Assembly (NCBI RefSeq): GCF_015694465.1
Contig: NZ_JADQDO010000007.1
Coordinates: forward strand, 62,001-126,000
Direction: 5' to 3'
Length of the DNA: 64,000 nucleotides
From: Microvirga alba
GTDB taxonomy: Bacteria; Pseudomonadota; Alphaproteobacteria; Rhizobiales; Beijerinckiaceae
Part shown: in pieces, positions 11,188 to 19,708 of the stretch
Layout of the letters: every line of letters starts with the position of its first letter
Numbering within the stretch: position 1 is the stretch's first letter
The notes under the pieces: model-generated
Databases searched by the model: none
Seen by the model: only the letters and a program-made list of their open reading frames with translations
What the model was told of the DNA's origin: nothing
Made by a program: the position numbers and the translations under genes

Positions 11188-13014
11188 TTATTCCACCGTC
11201 ACCGACTTCGCGAGATTGCGCGGCTGGTCGACGTCTTTGCCCATGAAGACGGCCGTGTGATAGGCCAGCAACTGGATCGGCACCGAATGCAAGATCGGCG
11301 CGACGATGGGATGCGCGGACGGCATCACGATCGTCGCCATGGTGTCGAGGCCGGCTTCCAAAGCGCCCTTCTCATCCGTGATCAGGATGATCCGCCCGCC
11401 ACGCGCTGCGACTTCCTGCATGTTGGAAACGGTCTTCTCGAACACATTGTCATGCGGCGCAATGACGATGACCGGCATGGTTTCGTCGATGAGCGCGATG
11501 GGGCCGTGCTTCAACTCGCCTGCCGCATAGCCCTCGGCGTGGATGTACGAGATTTCCTTGAGCTTCAGCGCACCTTCGAGCGCGAGCGGATAGGACGTGC
11601 CGCGTCCGAGATAGAGCACATCCTTCGCCTTGGAGAGTTCGCGCGCCAGGATCTCGACCTGGTGCTCGCGCTTCATCGCCTCGCTCATCAGGCCTGGCAC
11701 GCCGATCAGCGCATCCACCAGTTCCTTCTCGTGCTCGGCGCTCAAAGTGCCGCGCGCCCGACCGGCGGCAATGGCGAGAGTGAGAAGAACCGTCAACTGG
11801 CACGTAAATGCCTTCGTCGAAGCGACGCCGACTTCCACGCCCGCAAGCGTCTGAGCGATCACACCGCTTTCCCGAGCCATGGTGGAGGTGGGGACGTTCA
11901 CCACAGACACCGTGTGCTGCTTCTCGGCAGTGGCGTAACGCAGGGATGCCAGCGTGTCGGCGGTTTCGCCGGACTGGGAGACGAAGAGCGCGAGGCTCCC
12001 GGGCTCCAGCGGCGCTTCGCGGTAGCGGAATTCAGATGCCACATCGATCTCGACCGGGATGCGCGCGAGCCGCTCGAACCAATATTTCGAGACGAGGCCC
12101 GCGAGGTAGGCGGTGCCGCAGGCCGAAATCGAAATGCGCTTCAGATCCTTGAAATCGAACGGAAGCTCGAAGGGCAGCTCGACCCGTCCGGCGGAGAAGT
12201 TCACGTAGTGGGCGAGCGTGCGGCCGACGACCTCCGGCTGCTCGTGAATTTCCTTCGCCATGAAGTGGCGATAGTTGCCCTTATCGGCGATGAACGAACC
12301 GCTTTGGATCTTATGGCGGGTGCGTTGAACCATTCGCCCCGCCTCGTCGCGGATATCCGCGCCGCCTCGGCTGAGGATCGCCCAATCGCCATCGTCGAGA
12401 TAGGCGACCTCGTCGGTAAAGGGCGCGAGAGCCAGCGCGTCGGAGCCGAGATACATCTCACCCTCACCGTACCCGACGGCGAGCGGCGCACCGTGGCGCG
12501 CTCCGATCATGAGATCATCCTCACCGGAGAACAAAAACCCGAGCGCGAAGGCGCCCCGCAGACGGGGCAGCGTCACGGCGACGGCTTCAATCGGCGGGCG
12601 GCCCTGGCGCATTTCGTAGGTTACGAGCTGGGCCACGACCTCCGTGTCGGTCTCCGTCTCGAAAATGATGCCCTTGGCCTCAAGTCCGGTCTTCAACTCG
12701 CGGAAATTTTCGATGATGCCGTTATGGACAACAGCAAGCTTGTCGGTCGCATGGGGATGGGCATTCGTCTCGTTCGGCTTGCCGTGGGTTGCCCAACGGG
12801 TATGGCCGATTCCGATAATGCCCCCAAGAGGGGCCTGAGACAGCTTCGTTTCAAGATTGCGAAGCTTTCCCTCCGCTCTGCGGCGATCAAGCTTTCCACC
12901 TTCCAGTGTAGCGACGCCGGCAGAGTCGTAACCTCGATACTCAAGCCGCCGCAGCGCCTCGACGATCTGAGGAGCGACGGGCGTTTTACCGACAATTCCA
13001 ACGATTCCGCACAT
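11188..13014 (-). CDS. glmS: Glutamine–fructose-6-phosphate aminotransferase (isomerizing)
   Basis: GlmS makes glucosamine-6-phosphate, the first step towards UDP-GlcNAc for peptidoglycan and LPS. The 608-residue product starts MCGIVGIVG, giving the N-terminal nucleophile Cys2 of the class II glutamine amidotransferase domain, with GHTRWATHG and HNGIIEN following. The isomerase half has two SIS domains (SACGTAYLAG, SQSGETADTL, STKAFTCQ) and the conserved end DQPRNLAKSVTVE. It lies downstream of glmU on the same strand with a gap of about 110 bases. No glmS ribozyme is expected in this group, and none is evident upstream. Confidence 0.97.
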   Translation of the reverse strand: MCGIVGIVGKTPVAPQIVEALRRLEYRGYDSAGVATLEGGKLDRRRAEGKLRNLETKLSQAPLGGIIGIGHTRWATHGKPNETNAHPHATDKLAVVHNGIIENFRELKTGLEAKGIIFETETDTEVVAQLVTYEMRQGRPPIEAVAVTLPRLRGAFALGFLFSGEDDLMIGARHGAPLAVGYGEGEMYLGSDALALAPFTDEVAYLDDGDWAILSRGGADIRDEAGRMVQRTRHKIQSGSFIADKGNYRHFMAKEIHEQPEVVGRTLAHYVNFSAGRVELPFELPFDFKDLKRISISACGTAYLAGLVSKYWFERLARIPVEIDVASEFRYREAPLEPGSLALFVSQSGETADTLASLRYATAEKQHTVSVVNVPTSTMARESGVIAQTLAGVEVGVASTKAFTCQLTVLLTLAIAAGRARGTLSAEHEKELVDALIGVPGLMSEAMKREHQVEILARELSKAKDVLYLGRGTSYPLALEGALKLKEISYIHAEGYAAGELKHGPIALIDETMPVIVIAPHDNVFEKTVSNMQEVAARGGRIILITDEKGALEAGLDTMATIVMPSAHPIVAPILHSVPIQLLAYHTAVFMGKDVDQPRNLAKSVTVE

Positions 13015-13123
13015 GCTTTAGATCGTCCTCTGATCGCTTTTTAACGGTTAAGCTTGCAGCTCTGCTACCGAGGCTGCCGCTTCTACTCAAATCAACTTGC
13101 GTGACCGATTGTGACACGCGGTA

Positions 13124-14500
13124 TCATTTTTTCTTGTTCGCGCTGACCTTCTCACGGAAGGCGGTGACCCATCCTTCCTTGACGATCTGGCGGCCGCGAC
13201 CGAGACCGAGGGCGTTGTCGGGAATGCTCTCGGTGATGACGGATCCCGACCCCACGAACGCGCCCTTCCCTATGGTAACTGGGGCGACGAGCGAGGAATT
13301 GGAGCCCACGAAGGCGCCCTCCCCGATCTCGGTGCGGTATTTGCTGAACCCGTCATAATTGCAGGTGATGGTGCCTGCGCCGATATTCACGTTCGCGCCC
13401 ACGTTTGCATCGCCGAGATAGGTCAGGTGGCCGACCTTCGCGCCCGCGCCGAGTTCCACGTTCTTGATCTCGACGAAATTCCCGACCTTGGCCTTCGACC
13501 CGATGGACGCGCCTGGCCGCAGACGCGCGAATGGGCCGATTCCCGCGCCCGACGCGATGCGAGCGCCCTCAAGATGGCTGAAGCTGTGAATGACAGCGCG
13601 ATCCTCGACGACGACGCCCGGCCCGAAGACCACATGCGGCTCGACCACCACGTCGCGCCCCAGCTTGGTGTCGTGGCTGAAGAAGACAGTCTCCGGGGCC
13701 ACAAGGGTCACGCCGGCCAACATGGCCTGCTGGCGCAAGCGGTCCTGAAGCATGCGCTCGGCCGCGGCAAGCTGCGCGCGATCGTTAACGCCGTGAACCT
13801 CTTCCTCCGCAACCGTAACGACAGCGGTGGGATGTCCAAGCTGGCGCGCGATAGCAACAATATCCGTCAGGTAGTATTCGCCCTTGGCATTCTTGTTGTC
13901 GACCTTGTCCAGGACGGGCAGCCCGACCTCGCCGCGAAATGCCATCAATCCGGCATTGCAGAGCGTAATGGCCCGCTCCGCCTCGGTGGCATCCTTGTGT
14001 TCGCGAATGTCGAGCAACTGATCGCCCGACATGAGAAAGCGGCCATAGCCCGTCGGGTCCTTGGCATCGAAGCCGAGCCCGACCACACCCGCGCCATTAG
14101 CGAGCGGCGCGCGCAGCTTGGCGAAGGTCTCGGTGCTGACGAGCGGGGTATCCGCATAGGCAACAATGACGTCGTCTGGCTTTTGCTCCAGGGCCTCGCG
14201 GGCGCTGAGGACCGCATGACCGGTGCCCAGCCGCTCCCGTTGAACGTAAATCCTCGCCCCCGAGAGAACCTTGCGTGCCTCCTCGGCGACGTCCTCTCGG
14301 TCCGGTCCGATGACGACGGCGATGTCGGTCGCGCCCGCGGCCTTCACGGTCGCCAGGACGTGGCCCAGCATCGAGCGGTTGGCCACCTCGTGAAGAACCT
14401 TGGGTCTGTCGGATCTCATCCGCGTACCCTCGCCAGCCGCCAGCACGATGGCGAGGCAAGTGCGGGAGGAGGCCGTCGTCGGAGAAGCAGATGATGTCAT
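13124..14500 (-). CDS. glmU: Bifunctional GlmU (GlcN-1-P acetyltransferase / GlcNAc-1-P uridyltransferase)
   Basis: GlmU carries out the last two steps to UDP-GlcNAc in the cytoplasm. The 458-residue product shows the uridyltransferase signature VLAAGEGTRMRSDRPKVLHE near residue 20, with AYADTPL and GYGRFL further on. A left-handed beta-helix of hexapeptide repeats follows (about 260–440), containing the acetyltransferase segments GPFARLRPGA, GNFVEIKN and NYDGFSKYRTEIGEGAFVGS. It ends in a basic tail (SANKKK). It precedes glmS on the same strand, so the pathway enzymes flanking GlmM are clustered; glmM itself is not in the window. Confidence 0.97.
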   Translation of the reverse strand: MTSSASPTTASSRTCLAIVLAAGEGTRMRSDRPKVLHEVANRSMLGHVLATVKAAGATDIAVVIGPDREDVAEEARKVLSGARIYVQRERLGTGHAVLSAREALEQKPDDVIVAYADTPLVSTETFAKLRAPLANGAGVVGLGFDAKDPTGYGRFLMSGDQLLDIREHKDATEAERAITLCNAGLMAFRGEVGLPVLDKVDNKNAKGEYYLTDIVAIARQLGHPTAVVTVAEEEVHGVNDRAQLAAAERMLQDRLRQQAMLAGVTLVAPETVFFSHDTKLGRDVVVEPHVVFGPGVVVEDRAVIHSFSHLEGARIASGAGIGPFARLRPGASIGSKAKVGNFVEIKNVELGAGAKVGHLTYLGDANVGANVNIGAGTITCNYDGFSKYRTEIGEGAFVGSNSSLVAPVTIGKGAFVGSGSVITESIPDNALGLGRGRQIVKEGWVTAFREKVSANKKK

Positions 14501-14625
14501 AAAATTGCATTCCGGTAGGGGTTTGCAGTGGAGCTAACTCAGAGTGGGGAATTCGGCAATCATTCCATGGGACATGAGGCCGTTTGCGTCACCAACTCGT
14601 TTACTTCACGCTCACGATTGACGAT

Positions 14626-16254
14626 ATGTATGGAGATTCCCTTTTACTGGCTGAGAAGCCTCGTACAGACAAGAGTATCGCCGTGCCGGTTCCGCCGGGG
14701 TTTTCGTCCCCCTTCCATCCTCGCCGGCGTGATATGCTCGCCTATATCGGCGTTTCCGCCGTCGGGCTCGCTTTCGCGCCTGCTGCTCGGGCTCAGACCC
14801 CTCAAGCGGTCATTTCCGCGCGAATGGGCGACAATCAGTCTTTCGATCCGGCCAATGTAACGGATATTGCGCGGCAGCTTGCGCGCAAACCCTTCGTGCC
14901 ACAGCCGAATGACCTGCCGGATTTCTTCTCGAACCTGAATTTCGATCAGTATGTCTCCATTAAGTCGCTTCGTACCCCGATATGGGGAACGGAGGGGCGC
15001 GGCATCGCCGTGGAGCCGCTCCATCGCGGTTTCGTGTTCAATAACGCGGTCGATCTCTACCTCGTCGAGGACGGCACCGTCCGTCGGATCGGGTTCGACC
15101 CCTCAAAGTTCGACTATGGCCGCCTGACGCCGCCGGAGAAGCTCGGAGATATCGGTTTCTCCGGCTTTAAGCTGATCGCGACGCCGAGCGAGGGACCGCC
15201 CTTCGATTTCGCTATCGTGCAGGGAGCAACCTTCTTCCGCGCGATTGCGAAGGGCCAGACATTTGGGGCCACCGCGCGCGCGCTGACCCTGAAACCGGCA
15301 GAGGCCAAGGGCGAGGAATTCCCAGCCTTCCGGGCTTTCTGGCTCGAGCGTCCGGCAGTGGGAAGCAATGGTATCACGATCCACGCCGTGCTCGATTCCG
15401 AATCGACCACGGGCGCGGTGCGCATGACGTTCCGACCGGGCGACATGACCATCATCGACGTGGAAACGACTCTCTTCCCCCGCGTAAACCTGGAGCATGT
15501 GGGCCTTGGCGGCATCGGCTCGACCTATTTCTACGGGCCCAACGACCGCCGCAACGCTGACGATATGCGTCCCGCCGTCTATGAATCGTCCGGCTTGCAA
15601 ATGCTGAACGGCAAGGGGGAATGGCTTTGGCGCCCTCTTCATAATCCCGAGACCCTGCAGATTTCCGCTTTCGTGGACAATGCGCCGCGGGGCTTCGGCC
15701 TGCTCCAGCGCGAACGGTCATATGAAGCGTTTCAGGATGACGACCGGCGTCTCGAACGCCGCCCGAGCCTCTGGGTCGAGCCCTTGGGCGACTGGGCACA
15801 GGGGAGCGTGCAGCTTCTTGAAATTCCGACAGACGCTGAAATCAACCAGAACATTCTGACCTATTGGCGGCCCAAGGCGCCGATGGCTGCCGGATCAGAA
15901 GTGCCCTTCGCGTACCGGCAATATTGGTGCTGGAGCCCCCCTGAGCGTCCGCCTCTCGCAACGGTCGCAACAACCCGGGTCGGTCGCGGGTCCGGTGGCC
16001 GCAGACGGCGCTTCGCAGTGGACTTCTCCGGTGATATGTTGGGTGACACTTTGCCGGCAGACCTGAAACCGGTGCTGACCGTCGGCCCGGGAACCGTTCA
16101 GAACGTCAAACTCTGGCCTTACCCAGAGCGGAAGACGGTGCGCGTTGCTTTCGAGCTTGACCCGGGCAACGAAAACGCGTGTGAGATGCGTCTCATTCTT
16201 GAGGCAGGCGGGAAACCGATTAGCGAGACATGGCTTTATCGTTGGACACCATAG
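14626..16254 (+). CDS. opgG: Glucan biosynthesis protein OpgG/OpgD family (Tat-like leader)
   Basis: This periplasmic protein modifies the backbone of osmoregulated periplasmic glucans. From ATG 14626 it has 542 residues; a TTG at 14584 preceded by GAGG would give 556, and the choice is uncertain. After an unusually long N-region, HPRRRDMLAYIGVSAVGLAFAPAARA looks like a twin-arginine leader, as in E. coli OpgD. The mature domain contains FDQYVSIKS, FNNAVDLYLVEDG, GVGGIG-like GLGGIGSTYFYGPND, RPAVYESSGLQM and WLWRPLHNP, all typical of MdoG. Its last 25 bases overlap the start of opgH, indicating translational coupling. Confidence 0.9.
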   Translation: MYGDSLLLAEKPRTDKSIAVPVPPGFSSPFHPRRRDMLAYIGVSAVGLAFAPAARAQTPQAVISARMGDNQSFDPANVTDIARQLARKPFVPQPNDLPDFFSNLNFDQYVSIKSLRTPIWGTEGRGIAVEPLHRGFVFNNAVDLYLVEDGTVRRIGFDPSKFDYGRLTPPEKLGDIGFSGFKLIATPSEGPPFDFAIVQGATFFRAIAKGQTFGATARALTLKPAEAKGEEFPAFRAFWLERPAVGSNGITIHAVLDSESTTGAVRMTFRPGDMTIIDVETTLFPRVNLEHVGLGGIGSTYFYGPNDRRNADDMRPAVYESSGLQMLNGKGEWLWRPLHNPETLQISAFVDNAPRGFGLLQRERSYEAFQDDDRRLERRPSLWVEPLGDWAQGSVQLLEIPTDAEINQNILTYWRPKAPMAAGSEVPFAYRQYWCWSPPERPPLATVATTRVGRGSGGRRRRFAVDFSGDMLGDTLPADLKPVLTVGPGTVQNVKLWPYPERKTVRVAFELDPGNENACEMRLILEAGGKPISETWLYRWTP

Positions 16255-18422
16255 GTCCCGATTCGAACGTGGAGGCCCTTCAGCGGCCCGATTCCGTGAT
16301 GCCGCCCGAAAGCCGTCTGGAGATGCCAACCCAGTCGCTGCGGCACTGGTCGGCTTCGCAGGAGCGGAAAGCCATTGTGAAGCATCCCCGCATGGGGACT
16401 TGGCTTGCGCGTCTTTTCGTGTTCGGCGGCGGTCTTCTGCTGACGGGATACGGCACCTACGAAATGTATCAGGTGGTGTCGGTTAGCCGCACCACGATCC
16501 TGCAGTGGGTGCTGGTCGCGCTCTTCACCGTTAATTTTTCCTGGATCGCGGTTGCCTTCACGAGCGCGCTTCTCGGCTTCTTTGCCCTGCTCCGGCAGCC
16601 CAAGACCCCAGCCGGACCGCCCTCCTCGCTGTCGCACCGCACCGCGATCGTCATGCCGGTCTATAACGAGCAGACGTCGCGCACCTATGCGGCTTTGGAG
16701 GCCATTTTCGAATCGGTCGAAGCGACGGGGCTCGGCGCGCATTTCGATTATTTCATTCTCTCCGACACCACGCAGCCGGATGCCTGGATCGCGGAGGAGC
16801 GCGCGTTCCTTGCGCTACGCGAGCGGCTCGGACCGCATGCCCGATTCTACTACCGTCACCGAGCGAAAAACTACCATCGCAAGGCCGGAAATATCGCGGA
16901 TTTTGTTACGCGTTGGGGCGGTCATTACGAGCACATGCTCGTCCTCGACGCCGACAGCCTGATGACGGGCGAGTGCATCACCCGCCTCGCTGCGGCGATG
17001 GAGGCCGATCCCGATTCCGGCATCATTCAGTCGCTGCCGCTCATCATCAATCGCAACACGCTTTTCGCCCGCTTGCAGCAATTCGCAGCGCGGGTGACGG
17101 GCCCCGTCATTGCGACCGGGCTCGCCGTCTGGATGGGCCGCGACGGCAACTATTGGGGCCACAACGCGATCATCCGCACCAAGGCTTTCGCCGATCATGG
17201 CGGATTGCCGGATCTCAAGGGCAAGCCGCCGCTGGGCGGGCATATCCTGAGCCACGACTTCGTCGAGGCGGCCTTCCTGCGCCGCGCGGGCTGGTCCGTC
17301 TATATGCTGCCCGACCTCGTGGGCTCATATGAGGAAAGCCCGCCCTCCCTCATCGACCTCTCGGCGCGCGACCGCCGCTGGTGCCAGGGCAACCTGCAGC
17401 ATTCGCGGGTGATCGGGGCCAAGGGGCTGAAGCTGCCGACGCGACAGCATTTCGCCACCGGCATCATGTCCTATCTGGCCTCGCCGTTCTGGCTGTTCCA
17501 GTTGATCGTCGGTATCGCGCTGGTGCTGCAGACGACCTACATCCGCCCGGAATATTTCGCCCGCGACTTCCGCCTCTACCCGGTCTGGCCGCGATTCGAC
17601 CCCGAGCGCGCTCTCGCGCTGTTCGCGCTGACAATGGGCATTCTGCTCGCGCCCAAGATCTTCGGCCTGATCCTGATGTTGCTCCGCGGCAAGGATCGCC
17701 GGGCCTCCGGTGGCGCGATCCGTCTCGTCGTGTCCTCGGTCATAGAGATCACTTTGTCGGCCCTCCTCGCGCCAATCCTGATGCTGATTCAATCAGGCTC
17801 GGTGTTTCAGATCCTGCTTGGCCGCGACACCGGCTGGCAGCCGCAGCGCCGCGACGACGGCTCGATCCCGCTCAAGGACATCATCCGTCGCCATCGTTCG
17901 CACACGGTGCTCGGAGTTCTCGCCGGCCTGTCCGCTTTCATGATCGCGACGTCCTTGTTCCTGTGGATGTCGCCGACGATCCTTGGCCTTTTGCTTGCTA
18001 TTCCCCTGTCCTGGCTCAGCGGCCAGCTGGGGGCGGGCTTGGCGCTGAAGAAGATCGGGCTCCTCATGACGCCGGAGGAGCATGCGCCCCCGAGCATCGC
18101 GACGCGCGCCAATGAGTTGCAGGTTCGGAACGCCGCCTTCGGCTTTGACGATGAGGACGGCCTGAAGGCCCTGTTCGAAGACGATGCGCTCCGTCAGCGG
18201 CACGCCGACATGCTGCCCCCGGCGACGCTCCGCAAGCGCGGCGTCATCGAAACCGAACGCGCCCTCGCGGAGGCCAAGCTCGTCGATGCCGAAACCATTG
18301 ACGACGCCATCGCCTGGCTTCACCCAAAGGAGCGTATGGTCCTTCTGCATGACCGGGCTCTCCTCGACAGGCTCGTGCATTTGAAGAAGGCACCGACTGC
18401 AGGGGTGAAGGCCGCGGAATAG
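16230..18422 (+). CDS. opgH: Glucans biosynthesis glucosyltransferase OpgH (MdoH)
   Basis: OpgH is an inner-membrane family-2 glycosyltransferase that polymerises UDP-glucose into beta-1,2-linked glucan and passes it to the periplasm. The 730-residue product has membrane segments near residues 60–80 and 90–120, a cytosolic GT domain with IVMPVYNE, VLDADSLM (acidic metal-binding motif), LSHDFVEAAFLRRAGW and DRRWCQGNLQH (the QxxRW-like motif), then further membrane segments from about 410. It overlaps opgG by 25 bases. OPGs matter for osmotic adaptation and host interaction in alphaproteobacteria. This organism therefore has the opgGH route rather than relying only on cyclic-glucan synthase; whether ndvB is also present is unknown. 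Confidence 0.97.
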   Translation: MALSLDTIGPDSNVEALQRPDSVMPPESRLEMPTQSLRHWSASQERKAIVKHPRMGTWLARLFVFGGGLLLTGYGTYEMYQVVSVSRTTILQWVLVALFTVNFSWIAVAFTSALLGFFALLRQPKTPAGPPSSLSHRTAIVMPVYNEQTSRTYAALEAIFESVEATGLGAHFDYFILSDTTQPDAWIAEERAFLALRERLGPHARFYYRHRAKNYHRKAGNIADFVTRWGGHYEHMLVLDADSLMTGECITRLAAAMEADPDSGIIQSLPLIINRNTLFARLQQFAARVTGPVIATGLAVWMGRDGNYWGHNAIIRTKAFADHGGLPDLKGKPPLGGHILSHDFVEAAFLRRAGWSVYMLPDLVGSYEESPPSLIDLSARDRRWCQGNLQHSRVIGAKGLKLPTRQHFATGIMSYLASPFWLFQLIVGIALVLQTTYIRPEYFARDFRLYPVWPRFDPERALALFALTMGILLAPKIFGLILMLLRGKDRRASGGAIRLVVSSVIEITLSALLAPILMLIQSGSVFQILLGRDTGWQPQRRDDGSIPLKDIIRRHRSHTVLGVLAGLSAFMIATSLFLWMSPTILGLLLAIPLSWLSGQLGAGLALKKIGLLMTPEEHAPPSIATRANELQVRNAAFGFDDEDGLKALFEDDALRQRHADMLPPATLRKRGVIETERALAEAKLVDAETIDDAIAWLHPKERMVLLHDRALLDRLVHLKKAPTAGVKAAE

Positions 18423-18437
18423 CCCTATTGGAGGCTC

Positions 18438-19355
18438 TCACCTGTTCGGAGCAGGCTCCGGGACAGCCATTTCCGTATCGCTCGCAACCTCGCTCAACAG
18501 CCAGTCGCGGAAGGCCTGAACCTTAGGGGAGCGCCGGCGTGCTTTGGGGAAGACAAGCCAATAGCTCCGGTCTGCCTCGAGGATGAGATCGAAGGGTTGG
18601 ATGAGGCGACCGGCAGCCAAATCGGCCCTGAAGAAGCCGGGGTTTATCATCGCCACACCCTGCCCGGCCATGGCGGCCATACCTTCAAATTGCTGTGCGC
18701 CCAGGGAATGATCAGGGCGATCAGACAGGTCGACGTTCTCGACTCCCGCAGCGGCAAGCCAATCCCGCCACCATGGATCGCCCGGACTGATGATGGGCAG
18801 CTTCAGCAAGTCCGCAGGCTCCCGCAGATCGACCTGACACAGCAGCTTCGGGCTGCAAACGGGCGTAAACAGGCTCGGGAAAAGAAACTGTGATTCCATC
18901 CCGGGCCAATCGCCCTTGCCCGTCCGGATGGCGACATCGAACTCGTCCTGGTTGAGATCGAGGATCTGAGCCGACACCGCGATCTGAACGGCGATGCTCG
19001 GATGGATCTCTTGGAAATGCCCGAGACGCGGAACGAGCCAGCTTGAGGCGAAGGTGGTGAACGTCGCGATCGACAAGACAGATTGAACGCTCTCATCCAC
19101 CTCTGCGAAAGCGGTTCGAAGCGCCTCGAACGCCTCCGTGACCGCAGGCGCAAGCTGGCGTCCTTTCGCTGTCAGCACGACTTGGCGCGGCTTACGAATG
19201 AATAAAGGCGCGCCGACCCGGTCCTCCAGCATCTTGATCTGATAGCTGACGGCGGCTTGCGTCATGCCGAGTTCCTCGGCAGCTCGCGTGAAACTTTGGT
19301 GTCGCGCCGCCGCTTCGAAAACGCGCACGGCGCTCATGGGAGGAAGTCTAGGCAT
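18438..19355 (-). CDS. LysR-family regulator, GcvA-like
   Basis: This 305-residue protein has an N-terminal winged helix-turn-helix (about residues 4–63): LPPMSAVRVFEAAARHQSFTRAAEELGMTQAAVSYQIKMLEDRVG. A LysR substrate-binding domain follows, with the GcvA-subfamily ending WLVFPKARRRSPKVQAFRDWL. It is convergent with opgH, whose stop codon is only 16 bases away, and divergent from the small gene at 19488. That arrangement suggests autoregulation and control of the small gene, but the effector cannot be told from sequence. Confidence 0.9.
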   Translation of the reverse strand: MPRLPPMSAVRVFEAAARHQSFTRAAEELGMTQAAVSYQIKMLEDRVGAPLFIRKPRQVVLTAKGRQLAPAVTEAFEALRTAFAEVDESVQSVLSIATFTTFASSWLVPRLGHFQEIHPSIAVQIAVSAQILDLNQDEFDVAIRTGKGDWPGMESQFLFPSLFTPVCSPKLLCQVDLREPADLLKLPIISPGDPWWRDWLAAAGVENVDLSDRPDHSLGAQQFEGMAAMAGQGVAMINPGFFRADLAAGRLIQPFDLILEADRSYWLVFPKARRRSPKVQAFRDWLLSEVASDTEMAVPEPAPNR

Positions 19356-19487
19356 GAATGATCCATAAGGCGTCCTTATGGCAGACCTCCCCCTTTCGCT
19401 TTGTCAAGATGGGTTCTTCAGGCGCACCTTGTCGGGGCATTCCAGAGGGCTTGGGAGCCTTTGGACAGAACGAAATCGGTGATCGTC

Positions 19488-19703
19488 ATGAGATACGAAC
19501 AGGTCCATCGCTTGCACGGCGTGGAGAGCATCTGCTGCCGTTTGAAACTGTGGTTAAGCCCTGCCCCACGGCATCACAAGGGCCCGTTTCTCGACCCGAG
19601 CGATCTCTCCGACCATGAAAGGCGAGACATCGGCCTACCGGAACGAGTCCGGTACGTCGACTGGCACGCATTGACCACATTGAGACGGAATGGCTGGTTC
19701 TAG
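19488..19703 (+). CDS. Small DUF1127-like protein
   Basis: The 71-residue frame from ATG 19488 ends with DLSDHERRDIGLPERVRYVDW, which matches the short DUF1127/YjiS core (an xDHxxRDIGL helix) found in small Arg-rich alphaproteobacterial proteins, some of which affect phosphate and carbon metabolism or RNA turnover. The ribosome site is weak. It is divergent from the LysR gene, an arrangement I recall for DUF1127 genes beside GcvA-like regulators. An in-frame upstream start at 19401 is possible but adds residues with no family character. Confidence 0.5.
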   Translation: MRYEQVHRLHGVESICCRLKLWLSPAPRHHKGPFLDPSDLSDHERRDIGLPERVRYVDWHALTTLRRNGWF

Positions 19704-19708
19704 CTCCG

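Noticed and set aside
11137..13044. 635-codon plus-strand frame
   Set aside because: Antisense shadow of glmS; no domain or plausible start.
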